Shown here: in pieces, positions 9,762 through 17,116 of the stretch
Layout of the letters: the number at the start of each line of letters is the position of its first letter
Position numbering within the stretch: the stretch's first letter is position 1
Assembly (NCBI GenBank): GCA_023015935.1
Contig: JALKAY010000004.1
Location: 372,001 to 436,000 of the forward strand
DNA: 64,000 nt
Reading direction: 5' to 3'
Source of the DNA: Flavobacteriaceae bacterium F08102
GTDB lineage: Bacteria; Bacteroidota; Bacteroidia; Flavobacteriales; Flavobacteriaceae
Made by a program: the position numbers and the translations under genes
The notes under the pieces: model-generated
Databases searched by the model: none
What the model was told of the DNA's origin: nothing
Seen by the model: only the letters and a program-made list of their open reading frames with translations

Positions 9762-9817
9762 ACCAGCTGGCCCCTCTCTAAAATTAGTCTGCAAGACTAA
9801 TTTTGGTCGTTCGGTCC
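9762..9817. repeat. Palindrome-core repeat unit 2
   Basis: 56-nt unit with left flank ACCAGCTGGCCCCTC and right flank TCGTTCGGTCC. The core is an 11-bp perfect stem with a 3-nt loop: AAAATTAGTCT (9780-9790), gca, AGACTAATTTT (9794-9804). Confidence 0.7.
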
Positions 9818-9934
9818 TGTGTAAAAACCCACCCCGTTTTCCGCAGGAAAAACTTGTGACCCCCGTGGACGTCTCCATAATGAGGCTCCAAAAACTCGTG
9901 GCCTTTAGCTTCGCTGATTATTTTCCGCCTTCGT

Positions 9935-9990
9935 GCCAGCTGGCTCTTTCACTTAAAAGGTCTACTTGACCTTTTCTAAACGTTCGGCCC
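9935..9990. repeat. Palindrome-core repeat unit 3
   Basis: 56-nt unit with left flank GCCAGCTGGCTCTTTC and right flank ACGTTCGGCCC. The core is AAAAGGTC (9955-9962), loop tactt, GACCTTTT (9968-9975). The unit sits inside one of two diverged direct repeats; the other repeat (9003-9104) lacks it. Confidence 0.7.
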
Positions 9991-9992
9991 TG

Positions 9993-10033
9993 TTTTTGAC
10001 AAAGTAATTTTGTTCCAAAATTCTTGTCAAAAA
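9993..10033. repeat. Covarying long hairpin, copy 2
   Basis: TTTTTGAC.AAG.AATTTTG, loop TTC, CAAAATT.CTT.GTCAAAAA. Compared with copy 1 at 9034-9074, the pair changes GAT/ATC to GAC/GTC and TATTTTG/CAAAATA to AATTTTG/CAAAATT are compensatory. Confidence 0.7.
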
Positions 10034-10093
10034 TCTACTCATTTCAATAGTTGTGGTAAAAATCCACCACACAAGAACACACCCCCTCAAACC

Positions 10094-10129
10094 AAAAAAA
10101 AGGACAACTCACCGAAATGAATTGCCCTT
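10094..10129 (-). terminator. Rho-independent terminator of the haloperoxidase/TlpA operon
   Basis: On the minus strand a stem of AAGGGCAATTC (10129-10119) and GAGTTGTCCTT (10110-10100), all paired if G-U is allowed, is followed by a T-run (10100-10094). It lies 25 nt after the stop of the DsbD-like gene. Confidence 0.85.
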
Positions 10130-10153
10130 GATTATCGTATTCAACATGACGCA

Positions 10154-10681
10154 CTACTTCAACGGTAGGTCGATGGATTTAGTAACAGGTGGAAAACACT
10201 TGTGAATATCACAGGTCTGATAATACATTCCACTAGTAATCTTCGCTTCGTTGGCAAACGCATCAACCGTACAATATTGTACAAACACTACCTCATCTTC
10301 ATAAACATAGATTCCCTCGTCATAGGGTTTGCTCTTTGGTGTTTTCCATTCCCCAATCGCAGTGACCCCTTTGGGGAGTTCCAACTTGAGTTCCGTAGTG
10401 ATATACGGTGCTGTTTCGGGTACATAGGCATAGATATGCCAACCTATTTCAACAGACGCCTTCATTACCACCGCCACTTGCGACTTATCATCAGACCAAA
10501 CTAACGTTGCGTTCACAGCTACAGGATCCATGGCATGCGTTTTATCCAAATGCAAGTTGGCTCCCGCTTTTTCAATTTTTTGTTTCAATTCTGGTGACAC
10601 CTCGATCGACTGTGCCCAGCCTGAGGATACAAAAACTAGAAAACAAACTAGAAAACTATACATGTTATTCATCAAATTCAT
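10154..10681 (-). CDS. Stand-alone DsbD N-terminal (alpha) domain protein
   Basis: 175-residue exported protein: signal peptide about 1-24 (ending GWAQ), then an immunoglobulin-like DsbD alpha domain. The redox pair is visible as YYQTCDIHKCFPP, Cys157 and Cys162, matching the C-x4-C form found in Bacteroidetes DsbD. In full-length DsbD this domain takes electrons from the membrane domain and passes them to periplasmic thioredoxin-like partners. No membrane or gamma domain is encoded here, so it must rely on a DsbD/CcdA elsewhere or act alone. It is the last gene of a seven-gene operon with four TlpA-like proteins; its ATG follows the upstream stop after 1 nt, suggesting translational coupling. 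Confidence 0.85.
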   Translation of the reverse strand: MNLMNNMYSFLVCFLVFVSSGWAQSIEVSPELKQKIEKAGANLHLDKTHAMDPVAVNATLVWSDDKSQVAVVMKASVEIGWHIYAYVPETAPYITTELKLELPKGVTAIGEWKTPKSKPYDEGIYVYEDEVVFVQYCTVDAFANEAKITSGMYYQTCDIHKCFPPVTKSIDLPLK

Positions 10682-10682
10682 T

Positions 10683-12248
10683 TTATTTTGAAATCAAAGC
10701 TGCAATTTCCTTTTCACTACGTGGTCTAACCTTTGGATTTGCATCCGCATCATCAATCATCCAAACAAAACCTCCAACTTCTGAGAAGAACATATTGCTT
10801 TTGTTTTTATTAAACCATGTTCTCCATGCCTTCGCAGTAGGGAAATTTTCGAGGGTATAACGTAATAATATTCGCTTCGCTTTCGTTGTTTCCGTTCCAT
10901 TTTCTAACATACTAATTGCCTTATCAAGTACGTTTATATCTGTATTAGCGATTTGTAAACTCTTAATATCTTCATCTACGTTTAGGTCGTAAAACCCGTC
11001 AGGTTCTGAAAAGAAATAAGGTCTATTATCCTTAAGGTATTTTCGAATTGCCAAGGTGTCTAAGCCGGTAATTTTAGCCCATTTATTTCTCCCAATATTT
11101 TTTTCGAGATATTCTTCTCTCGTCTTGATTTTTTGTGGGTCACTGTTAAGGATCATCTTTTCACGTTGTGATAGCTCCTCACCTGCTGCTTGTTTTTTAG
11201 CAAATTCAGCCTTTTGTTTTACCGTGTTTTCGTTCAGCTCCTCATAAAATTTAACATGACTATCGTAAGACGCTTTCGTGGTATAAAAAGCCATTTCGTC
11301 AATAAACTGCTTCGTAGCGATACGTTCGTTGTATTTTCTCACAATTAATTTATCGTTTTTATGGGCATTCGTATACACAATAGCATTGACAAAAACTTTC
11401 TTGGCTTCTGCAGTCATATAATCAGGTGATCCTGCAAACCCCCATAAAAAGAAGTTTCCATGTCGTCCTAAGGCGACCGCTGTTTTTTGCTTAGAACACA
11501 CACCGCTTGAAATAATTTCTGCATTTGAAGAATCTTCAAATCCCCAACCACGAGCAACCATCCCTATTCTAAAGCCTTTCCCATCTTCATAGCCTTCTGT
11601 ATCAACTTCCCACATTGGAATTTCTTTGGGAACATCCATTCCGTCAAAAGCTTCTAAAACTCCACTTGGGGTAGCCATGTCTTTTAGGGTAATACTCGTT
11701 TTAAAGGGACCTTTAAAAATAGGGTGTTCTGTTTTTATATGATGTGCATGTCGATCTAAACACAAACAGTACCAATCGAGTTTAGACCCTAAACTACTTC
11801 CAATCACAGAAGACGTATGACCGATAAAAACAGCCGCACTGTTAAAATCGTCACTTACATATTTCGCGGGTTCCATACTCACAAACTCGCCAGTGACAGG
11901 GTCATTGTTAATTACACGTGGTTTTATGGGCGTAGGCGCTTCATCAAACACAGTCACATCGACCTCTTTCGACATCGACTCATTATAATCTCTCGCATCT
12001 ACAATTTTTACCGTGGTAAAATATTTTTCTAATAGGCTTTTAAAGGCGGGCATTCTTTTACCGTATTCTGCTTTAAAACGCTCTGCGGTCATTCCTCCAG
12101 AAATGGATGCTGATGCTAAGTTCTCAGGCATCGGTTTGTCGGCACTATAGCCCACATATAGTACACTGATGCTTTGTTTTTCTTGGGCAAATCCCGTAAA
12201 GGTCATACAGATAGCCAACGCTAAACTGTAAAATAATTTGTTTTTCAT
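10683..12248 (-). CDS. Secreted protein with ThuA/class I amidotransferase-like N-terminal half
   Basis: 521 residues with a signal peptide (about 1-21, TGFAQ). The first half looks like a ThuA or GATase1-like Rossmann domain: ISVLYVGYSAD, a strand before VDARDYN, AAVFIGHTSSV, then EHPIFKG and a late SPDYMTAEAKKVFVNAIVY, the usual end of ThuA-like domains. The second half (about 320-521) is helical and charged, with no motif I recognise; KYLKDNRPYFF and AWRTWFNKNK stand out. It sits between the last TlpA-like gene (22-nt gap) and the DsbD alpha gene (1 nt). The enzymatic role is unknown; the domain call is by motif pattern only and should be treated as tentative. Confidence 0.5.
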   Translation of the reverse strand: MKNKLFYSLALAICMTFTGFAQEKQSISVLYVGYSADKPMPENLASASISGGMTAERFKAEYGKRMPAFKSLLEKYFTTVKIVDARDYNESMSKEVDVTVFDEAPTPIKPRVINNDPVTGEFVSMEPAKYVSDDFNSAAVFIGHTSSVIGSSLGSKLDWYCLCLDRHAHHIKTEHPIFKGPFKTSITLKDMATPSGVLEAFDGMDVPKEIPMWEVDTEGYEDGKGFRIGMVARGWGFEDSSNAEIISSGVCSKQKTAVALGRHGNFFLWGFAGSPDYMTAEAKKVFVNAIVYTNAHKNDKLIVRKYNERIATKQFIDEMAFYTTKASYDSHVKFYEELNENTVKQKAEFAKKQAAGEELSQREKMILNSDPQKIKTREEYLEKNIGRNKWAKITGLDTLAIRKYLKDNRPYFFSEPDGFYDLNVDEDIKSLQIANTDINVLDKAISMLENGTETTKAKRILLRYTLENFPTAKAWRTWFNKNKSNMFFSEVGGFVWMIDDADANPKVRPRSEKEIAALISK

Positions 12249-12270
12249 TTTGTTCGTAGTTTATGGTTAA

Positions 12271-13467
12271 TTAATAGCCAAATAATTCTTTTAATTTTGC
12301 ATCTAGTTCTTCCTTAGACGGATTTCTAAGGATTATTTTTTCATTTTCATCCATTAAAAATGTAGTCGGTAAAAAGGGTACTCCGTATTTGGCAGCAACA
12401 ACCCCCCATTGGTGATTTTCACTTTGATCGTATAAATGCATCCATGGAAGTTCATCCTCCTCAATGGCATTTCGCCATTTTTGCTCTTCATCGGCCGTTC
12501 CTATCCCTACTACTTCAAAACCATCATCGTGATAGGTTGCATACAATTCTTTTAAATGAGGAAAAGATGCTCTACAAGGCACACACCAAGACGCCCAAAA
12601 ATCGACTAGCTTATATTTTGCTTTTACTTCAGAGAGTTTTTGTTCCGTACCATTCACATCCGTTAAAGAAAAATCAGGTGCAATAGAACCAACACCTAAA
12701 TTCTTAAACAAATCATTATACGTTTTTTCGTAAAACTTGAACATGGCGGTATGTGTAGCTTCGCCCTTAAATAGTGGATAGACCTCTTTCATTTCTTCCT
12801 TAGACATTCTTCCTTCACTAAATTGAAATCCTAATACCCAAGGAGCTACAGGAGAGTTCGGATGTTCTTTGACATAGTTAATAGCATAATTTTTACGCTC
12901 CTTTGTTCGCTCTATTTGAAGTGCACTAAACTGTGCCGCCTTTAATTTATAGGCTTCAATTTTTTCTTCATCTTTGGAGGTAATCACTTTTTCCATCTCA
13001 GCACGTAAGTCTACTAACGGTTGGAATTTCTCCTGATTTAGAATACTGTCTATCTTGGCCATTTGTTCATCAAAACGTTGTTGCATTAGCGATCCGGTCA
13101 CCTTTGCTTTAAGGTAGTTTCCGCGATCGGCCTCGGCTATGTCAAACGCTAAGGTAATGGGACTGTTCTCTAAAAAGAAACCACTATGGTAGGTATCGCC
13201 AATCAATATCATTACCTGATCAGGGTGTTCAATGCTCCCTTTGAAGTTGAAAACACCACTTACCATTTGTGTACTGTCAATTACTTTGCGTTTGGCTCTT
13301 CGGTCAGCAAAGTTATTTTCAACCAAACGAATAGTCGCTTCGTCTAGTCCTTTAACCGTACCGTTAATGGTGTAGCCCTCGAAAGAAGGTTCTTTTTTAC
13401 AACTCGTTACTGCTAAAATAATCACCATACTTATGGTAAGAAATACGTGTAGTTTTTGTTTGTTCAT
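12271..13467 (-). CDS. TlpA-like thioredoxin lipoprotein with DUF4369 (paralogue 4 of 4)
   Basis: 398-residue envelope thiol-disulfide oxidoreductase. Signal peptide with lipobox VTSC (Cys23), a DUF4369-type beta domain (about 30-130), a helical linker, and a TlpA/AhpC-TSA thioredoxin domain (about 260-398) with VDFWASWCVPC (Cys295, Cys298) and the cis-Pro region GVPFLPTTF. It is very similar to the proteins at 13486 and 15893, including the same WRNAI and ENHQ stretches and the C-terminal KLKELFGY. Likely a membrane-anchored disulfide reductase or isomerase in the operon that also encodes a DsbD alpha domain. Confidence 0.93.
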   Translation of the reverse strand: MNKQKLHVFLTISMVIILAVTSCKKEPSFEGYTINGTVKGLDEATIRLVENNFADRRAKRKVIDSTQMVSGVFNFKGSIEHPDQVMILIGDTYHSGFFLENSPITLAFDIAEADRGNYLKAKVTGSLMQQRFDEQMAKIDSILNQEKFQPLVDLRAEMEKVITSKDEEKIEAYKLKAAQFSALQIERTKERKNYAINYVKEHPNSPVAPWVLGFQFSEGRMSKEEMKEVYPLFKGEATHTAMFKFYEKTYNDLFKNLGVGSIAPDFSLTDVNGTEQKLSEVKAKYKLVDFWASWCVPCRASFPHLKELYATYHDDGFEVVGIGTADEEQKWRNAIEEDELPWMHLYDQSENHQWGVVAAKYGVPFLPTTFLMDENEKIILRNPSKEELDAKLKELFGY

Positions 13468-13485
13468 TTATATAAATTTTGTTAA

Positions 13486-14664
13486 TTAATAGCCAAATAG
13501 TTCTTTCAATTTGGTATCCAACTCCCCTTTTCTAGGATCGCGTAAAAGTATTTCTAAGGTACTTCCATCAAGTAGAAAGGTCGTAGGTAAATGTGGAACA
13601 CCATATTTATTTGCGATGGCTCCATAGGCATGATTTTCTGAAACATCATAGACATGCATCCATGGGGTTTGATCTTCTTTCACAGCCTTCATCAACTTAT
13701 CCTTCGTATCTGCGGTTCCCACCCCAATCACTTCAAAGTCTCCATGGTTCTTGTATTGCGCATATAATTTTTTTAGATGAGGAAAAGAAGCTCTACACGG
13801 TACACACCAACTCGCCCAAAAGTCGACTAAAATATACTTCGCTTTTACCTCTGAAAGTGTAACGTCATTACCGGCATAGTTTTGTAAGGTAAAATCAGGA
13901 GCAATGGTGCCAACTTGTAAGTTTTCAAAGGCATTTTTATATACCTTAGTCATGTGTTCTCGATAGAAGAATGTTTTCTTGGCGTCTCCCGTAAAAAGAT
14001 GATAGTACTCCGTTAACTCTGCTCTTGTCATATTTGACTCAATAAATTGGTAACCTAATACGTGGACAGCTACAGGTGAATCTGGATGTTCCTTAACATA
14101 GTTAAACCTCAACTGCTTTACGGCAGCTTGTTGCTCTTCAATTAAGGGAGTTAGTTCATCAAGCAGTACTAGCGCCTGATCAACCCCACTTTTATCTCCT
14201 GCTCTTTTTGCCGTATTCAACATGATACTTACACTGTTAATCGTGTCGTACTTTTTATTTGCAAAGGTCGCAGCGGCTTGAGCATTCATTTCATTGAGTT
14301 CATCCGTCATTGAAGAACCCTTGACTACCGGGGTAAAGGAGTTGTCAATTAATTCAATGGACATATCCTTGTTTTCTAAGAAAAAACTCCCTTTGTAGGT
14401 GTCATTTACAGCAATATTCACATAATCTACGTGATCTACTTTACCTTTAAATTCGAATTTACCATTGCTTACAAGCGCACTGTCAATAATCGTCCCATTA
14501 ATAATTCCCGGAAGATTTTCAACCAATTTAACCCATGAATTATCAGCTGCATTTACCGTACCCTTAAGGTAATAACCATTGTGTTTAACCTCCGTTTTAC
14601 AACTCGTCAAGAGTCCCATTGAAATAAAAAAGAACCCGATGATTGTCGCAATATTATACTTCAT
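13486..14664 (-). CDS. TlpA-like thioredoxin lipoprotein with DUF4369 (paralogue 3 of 4)
   Basis: 392 residues: lipobox LLTSC (Cys22), DUF4369-like domain, helical linker, and a thioredoxin domain with VDFWASWCVPC (Cys287, Cys290) and GVPHLPTTF. The C-terminus KLKELFGY is shared with paralogues at 12271 and 15893, pointing to tandem duplication. It begins 7 nt after the CGPC-type gene and ends 18 nt before the next paralogue. The middle part (Asp/Thr-rich, with ADTKDKLMKAV) has diverged most, so the three copies probably differ in partner rather than chemistry. Confidence 0.93.
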   Translation of the reverse strand: MKYNIATIIGFFFISMGLLTSCKTEVKHNGYYLKGTVNAADNSWVKLVENLPGIINGTIIDSALVSNGKFEFKGKVDHVDYVNIAVNDTYKGSFFLENKDMSIELIDNSFTPVVKGSSMTDELNEMNAQAAATFANKKYDTINSVSIMLNTAKRAGDKSGVDQALVLLDELTPLIEEQQAAVKQLRFNYVKEHPDSPVAVHVLGYQFIESNMTRAELTEYYHLFTGDAKKTFFYREHMTKVYKNAFENLQVGTIAPDFTLQNYAGNDVTLSEVKAKYILVDFWASWCVPCRASFPHLKKLYAQYKNHGDFEVIGVGTADTKDKLMKAVKEDQTPWMHVYDVSENHAYGAIANKYGVPHLPTTFLLDGSTLEILLRDPRKGELDTKLKELFGY

Positions 14665-14671
14665 AATTTTG

Positions 14672-15847
14672 TTATTCTCTTAGTAATTCTTCCAACAAAG
14701 CAAAGGCCTCTTCCCCTGATCCTAAATAGCGTTTTACAATTTTCCCTCTTGGGTCAATGATAAATTTCGTAGGAAAACCTTGCACATTAAAACCGGTTAC
14801 AAAATTATCAGATGAATTTTCTTTAACGCTCATTACCTGTTGCCATCCGTATCCGTGCTCCTCTACAAATTTTTGAACTTTTTCTTTAGTATCTCCAGAG
14901 TTGATACCCAACACTACCAACTTGTCTTTATATTTTTCTTGAAACGCTTTCACCTGTGGCATTTCTGCAACACAGGGACCACACCATATTCCCCAAAAAT
15001 CAATTAATACATATTTTCCACGGAGCGACGTAATATCAAATTCTTTTCCATCTAAGGTCGAGGTGGTTTTGATCGCAGGTACTGGTGACCCTTCGGCTGT
15101 ATTTAAGATTCCGTTTATGCGACTTTCAACGGTTTTGTAAAAACTCAATCCACTGTGTTCTTTTGAAATAGAATTAAAAATCTCAATAGCTTTATCATTA
15201 TCGATCTGTGTACGAAGCATCAGATCATTCAAATAGTACATGGCTGCTACAGTATTTGGATTTTCTTCAACGAATTTAATTCTCGCTAAACGTCCTTCTT
15301 CACTCAATTCTTCCGCTTTTTTATTAATTTCCTGAATCACTAAAGAATCTGTTTCATGGGTAGCTTGTACCGCTAAGTTTACAGTTGTATTGTAATTAGG
15401 ATAAGCGATCTTGTTAATGGCTGCCAAACTATTGTTATACTCATCCCCCGAAGGATACGCATTCATAAAGTCGGTAGCTTCCCCACTCACCTTTATGTCG
15501 GCCCCAGGAAAAGCGAAAAAAGTGAACAACATCGATTTGGTTGGAAAATACCCTTTTCCATCCGCAGGTTTTTTGAATAATTTATTGTTTGGATCACTAA
15601 AATCGGTATAAGCCGTGATTATATTTAATTCAGAAATGGTATCTGAAAAATTGATTTTCCCATCAACTACATGAATGGTATCCGCGGGAGTGTCTCTTGT
15701 ATATTCTTTATCAGGATGTCTAAAAAACAAATTTCCTGTCAACCCTTTTATTTCTCCAGTCAAGGTAAATTGCTTTGGATTAGATTCTTCTGTTTTACAG
15801 GACATTATACTTAGTGCTCCTATGAGTATTACTACTATTTTTTTCAT
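14672..15847 (-). CDS. TlpA-like thioredoxin lipoprotein, CGPC type (paralogue 2 of 4)
   Basis: 391 residues from the ATG at 15847; the longer frame would need a TTG at 15856. Lipobox IMSC (Cys17), DUF4369-like N-terminal domain, then a thioredoxin domain with IDFWGIWCGPC (Cys289, Cys292) and a cis-Pro at GFPTKFI. Its active site is the canonical thioredoxin CGPC, unlike the CVPC of its three neighbours, and its linker and C-terminus (LLEELLRE) are unrelated to theirs. It interrupts the tandem series of CVPC copies. This difference suggests a more reducing partner or a different substrate. Confidence 0.93.
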   Translation of the reverse strand: MKKIVVILIGALSIMSCKTEESNPKQFTLTGEIKGLTGNLFFRHPDKEYTRDTPADTIHVVDGKINFSDTISELNIITAYTDFSDPNNKLFKKPADGKGYFPTKSMLFTFFAFPGADIKVSGEATDFMNAYPSGDEYNNSLAAINKIAYPNYNTTVNLAVQATHETDSLVIQEINKKAEELSEEGRLARIKFVEENPNTVAAMYYLNDLMLRTQIDNDKAIEIFNSISKEHSGLSFYKTVESRINGILNTAEGSPVPAIKTTSTLDGKEFDITSLRGKYVLIDFWGIWCGPCVAEMPQVKAFQEKYKDKLVVLGINSGDTKEKVQKFVEEHGYGWQQVMSVKENSSDNFVTGFNVQGFPTKFIIDPRGKIVKRYLGSGEEAFALLEELLRE

Positions 15848-15892
15848 TTTAATCAATGTATTATCGTTTGTATATATTTTAAAAATGGCATT

Positions 15893-17101
15893 TTAATGAC
15901 CAAAAAGTTCTTTTAATTTAGCGTCGAGATCTTTCTTCGATGGATTTCTCAATAGGATGGTGTTGTGCTCATCCACCAAGAACGTAGTTGGCAAAAATGG
16001 AACGCCGTACTTTTTCGCTACCTCCCCATACTGATGGTTTTCACTTGTGTCATATACGTGTATCCACGGAGTCTGATCTTCTTTAATGGCATTTCTCCAT
16101 TTCTGTTCTTCATCAGCCGTACCGATGCCTACCACCTCAAAACCTTCTTTATGATAGGTTTTGTACAACTCTTTTAAATGAGGAAAAGAAGCTCTACACG
16201 GTACACACCAACTCGCCCAAAAATCAACCAATTTAAATTTTGCGTTGACCTTCGATAAGGTTATGTCATCGCCGTCGACCGATTTTAACGTAAAATCTGG
16301 GGCCGAGTTTCCAACGCCTAAGGATTCAAAATTATCAGTGTATACTTTGGTCATATAGCCCTTATAAAAACTAGTTTCTTTAGCTTCCCCTTGAAAAAGT
16401 GTATAAAACTCCTTGAGTTCATCTTGGGTCATTCTTCCTTCCGAATACTGAAATCCTAACACATAAACGGCTACTGGAGAACTGGGATTCGCTTTCACAT
16501 AATCATATTTTATTTTTTTATAGGCCTCGTTACGTTCATTCATAATAGGGCGTAATTCTTCTTGAAGCGCGAAGGCATTATCCATATCCTCTTTTTTATC
16601 AGAAGCTTTAGCGTCAGCGAAAGCCTTACGCAATTGTTCATCATAGGTTTTATACTTGTCATTGCTAAAGGTAGCCGATGATTTAGCCTCTTGAGCGGCA
16701 AATTCATCATGGCTTTTAGACCCCCTAACTGTAGGTGTAAATTGGGTATTTCTACCTTCGAGTTTAGATACATCAATATCCATAGAAATGGCGCTGTTCT
16801 CCAACATAAATCTTCCTCTATAGGTTCCATCTATGGCTAAATTTGCCATATCCACATGCTCAATTATTCCTTTAAAGCTAAATGTACCATTACTAATTAA
16901 GGTACTGTCGAGTATTGCCGGTTTAGCTCCTTCAGCCCCGCTACCTACCTGCATTACAATATAGACATTATCAATCCCTTTAACGGTTCCCGAAATTATA
17001 TAACTGGAAACATCTTGAGATTCAGTGTTTTTTTCTTTACAGGAAACTAGCAAAATAAAGGCCATTAAGACCATACCAAATTTGACACCGTAGTTTTTCA
17101 T
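15893..17101 (-). CDS. TlpA-like thioredoxin lipoprotein with DUF4369 (paralogue 1 of 4)
   Basis: 402 residues: lipobox LVSC (Cys21), DUF4369-like domain with SGTVKGI and ENSAISMDI, helical linker, thioredoxin domain with VDFWASWCVPC (Cys299, Cys302) and GVPFLPTTF, ending KLKELFGH. It starts 15 nt after the stop of the haloperoxidase fusion gene, so the two are almost certainly co-transcribed. Nearest relative is the gene at 12271, with which it shares the stretch EEQKWRNAI after the active site. Confidence 0.93.
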   Translation of the reverse strand: MKNYGVKFGMVLMAFILLVSCKEKNTESQDVSSYIISGTVKGIDNVYIVMQVGSGAEGAKPAILDSTLISNGTFSFKGIIEHVDMANLAIDGTYRGRFMLENSAISMDIDVSKLEGRNTQFTPTVRGSKSHDEFAAQEAKSSATFSNDKYKTYDEQLRKAFADAKASDKKEDMDNAFALQEELRPIMNERNEAYKKIKYDYVKANPSSPVAVYVLGFQYSEGRMTQDELKEFYTLFQGEAKETSFYKGYMTKVYTDNFESLGVGNSAPDFTLKSVDGDDITLSKVNAKFKLVDFWASWCVPCRASFPHLKELYKTYHKEGFEVVGIGTADEEQKWRNAIKEDQTPWIHVYDTSENHQYGEVAKKYGVPFLPTTFLVDEHNTILLRNPSKKDLDAKLKELFGH

Positions 17102-17116
17102 TTTTATTATTCTTTA

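Larger units (their letters stand above)
8825..10093. other. Gene-free island dense in hairpins and diverged repeats
   Basis: About 1.3 kb without a credible gene. Short frames exist on both strands but have no start context, no conserved protein motifs, and cut across inverted repeats. The stretch holds three 55-56-nt units with private palindromic cores, two copies of a long covarying hairpin, an inverted-repeat-bounded segment of about 250 nt, and smaller hairpins such as CAATGC-ttt-GCATTG at 9607-9621. The segments at 9003-9104 and 9904-10060 are diverged direct repeats of each other. The nature of the element family is unknown to me. Confidence 0.7.

Noticed and set aside
8991-9969. Several short frames of 60-75 codons on both strands between sigma A and the DsbD alpha gene
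   Set aside because: They run across the hairpin repeats, have no domain or signal peptide, and the repeated stretches explain their similarity to each other.
9442-9990. CRISPR-like array formed by the three spaced units
   Set aside because: The spacing between units is irregular (about 265 and 117 nt), units are inverted-repeat structured, and no cas genes are present.
10202-10860. Plus-strand frames of 100 and 150 codons over the DsbD alpha and ThuA-like genes
   Set aside because: They are antisense to well-supported genes and have low-complexity, non-protein-like composition.
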